DNA of 8,254 nt from Chitinophagaceae bacterium. GTDB taxonomy: Bacteria > Bacteroidota > Bacteroidia > Chitinophagales > Chitinophagaceae. Position 1 is the stretch's first letter; every line of letters begins with the position of its first letter. Made by a program: the position numbers and the translations under genes. The notes under the pieces were generated by a model. It saw only the letters and a list, made by a program, of their open reading frames with translations, was not told where the DNA came from and searched no databases. Of this stretch, positions 7,721 through 8,254 are shown piece after piece. Location of the stretch: assembly GCA_009996555.1 (NCBI GenBank), contig JAACZX010000089.1, positions 1 through 8,254 of the forward strand, written 5' to 3'.

Positions 7721-7831
7721 GCCACCCACTAAGCGGGGTTGGTTTGATTTGTTGAAAAGGAAATTTCATAGAATTGTACCACTATTAAACAATTAAAACT
7801 TACTTAATTAAAAACCAAAAAATCAATTGTC

Positions 7832-8254
7832 ATGGCTGAAACTAAACCAACGGCAGCAAAGGCTGCAACTTCAGGTCAAGCAAAGCAGAGCAGCAACATT
7901 ATCTCTTGGGTTGCCCCCATCGTGTGTCTTATTGCAGGTTATTTTATTTGGCGTCTTATCTTAGGTAACCCGAGTGGTTTTGAAAAGCCCGGTGAAGGTT
8001 GGTTCTGGCCAAAGCATCATGGTCCAAAGGGAGACTTGAATAAGATCTACGAAGGTGGTATCATCGTTCCTTTCCTTATTGGCTTGTTCCTGATGGTAAT
8101 TGTATTCTCTATTGAGCGTTTCCTCACTATCAGCAAAGCAATGGGCGCTGGTAATGCTACTGATTTCATCCGCAAAGTGCAATACCACCTTGCTAATAAA
8201 AATATCGACGCTGCATTGGCAGAATGCGATAAGCAAAAAGGTTCTGTTGCAAAC
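7832..8254 (+). CDS. exbB: MotA/TolQ/ExbB-family proton channel protein, 3' end missing
   Basis: An inner-membrane proton channel subunit that, with an ExbD/TolR partner, uses the proton motive force to power TonB-dependent outer-membrane transport or a Tol-like or motility system. 141 residues are visible before the window ends. Residues 1-21 are a Lys/Ala/Thr/Gln-rich cytoplasmic tail. A first hydrophobic segment lies at about 23-45, then a hydrophilic loop (46-76, with GWFWPKHHGPKGD), then a second segment at about 77-98 running into SIERFLTISKA (93-103), the conserved end of TM1 in ExbB proteins. Residues 108-141 begin the cytoplasmic helical region. The later helices that line the channel lie outside the window. 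The ATG at 7832 follows an A-rich leader. Gly codons are strongly biased (11 GGT of 14), suggesting high expression. exbD and tonB genes would be expected downstream but cannot be seen. The symbol denotes the family; TolQ or a gliding-type homologue is possible. Confidence 0.92.
   Translation, partial: MAETKPTAAKAATSGQAKQSSNIISWVAPIVCLIAGYFIWRLILGNPSGFEKPGEGWFWPKHHGPKGDLNKIYEGGIIVPFLIGLFLMVIVFSIERFLTISKAMGAGNATDFIRKVQYHLANKNIDAALAECDKQKGSVAN

Larger units (their letters stand above)
7533..7831. other. Divergent intergenic region between the protease and exbB-like genes
   Basis: This 299-base region holds both upstream control regions. The exbB side has a candidate promoter (7691-7720) and a long A/T-rich leader ending in an A-rich stretch before the ATG, the usual Bacteroidota substitute for a Shine-Dalgarno site. 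A cluster of inverted half-sites lies at 7632-7670. On the protease strand the best -7-like matches are TATTTCCG (7612 to 7605), with a TTG only 16 bases upstream, and TATTTCTG (7593 to 7586), with no -33 partner. The protease promoter is therefore unresolved. The ATG pair of the protease also follows an A-rich leader. No small gene or RNA gene is evident. Confidence 0.7.

Noticed and set aside
7378..7755. 125-codon plus-strand reading frame over the protease 5' end and intergenic region
   Set aside because: It overlaps the signal-peptide coding region in antisense and the product looks like random translation, with no start context or family resemblance.
7533..7769. In-frame open extension of 79 codons upstream of the protease signal peptide, with an ATG at 7769
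   Set aside because: The extension has no signal or domain character and would bury a clear signal peptide in the interior. It also covers the intergenic region that must hold the protease promoter. The start at 7532 (or 7529) is preferred.
7961..8236. 91-codon minus-strand reading frame opposite the exbB-like gene
   Set aside because: It is the antisense of a clear coding sequence and its product has no recognisable character.
1..8254. Mobile elements, CRISPR arrays, tRNA or rRNA genes
   Set aside because: I saw no transposase or integrase motifs, spaced direct repeats, terminal inverted repeats or tRNA-like cloverleaf on either strand. Gaps between genes are short and accounted for by terminators and promoters.

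Overview
The window looks like ordinary chromosome from a Bacteroidota bacterium, most likely a member of the Chitinophagaceae or a close relative (inference). Four things suggest this. The start codons lack Shine-Dalgarno sequences and instead follow A/T-rich leaders. Candidate promoters fit the Bacteroidota -33/-7 pattern (TTG, about 19 bases, TAnnTTTG) better than a sigma-70 pattern. A large secreted zinc protease belongs to the DUF5118/DUF5117/DUF4953 family, which is common in this phylum. An ExbB-type protein carries an extra N-terminal membrane segment.

Layout. Bases 2-2494 hold the end of a respiratory complex I operon: the 3' part of nuoM, an 18-base gap, then complete nuoN, closed by an 11-bp perfect hairpin. 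Next is a monocistronic MacB/FtsX-type ABC transporter permease (2636-3910) with its own candidate promoter and terminator and no ATPase gene beside it. A predicted exported alpha/beta hydrolase of the DUF900-like type follows (4052-4909). It converges on the metalloprotease (4968-7532, minus strand), and the two share a bidirectional terminator. The protease is divergent from an ExbB/TolQ/MotA-family proton channel gene (7832 to the window end, cut off). The 299-base region between these two carries a candidate exbB promoter and a tight cluster of alternating TTGTG/CACAA half-sites that resembles a CRP-family binding region.

How the genes work together. NuoM and NuoN are proton-pumping membrane subunits that help build the proton motive force. 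The ExbB-like channel uses that force to energise outer-membrane processes. The permease, hydrolase and protease are envelope or secreted proteins, but nothing in the layout ties them into one pathway, and each appears to be its own transcription unit. I saw no mobile element, CRISPR array, tRNA or rRNA. I did not find a convincing new multi-gene system. The parts most worth a second look are the regulatory inverted repeats and the unusual hydrolase.
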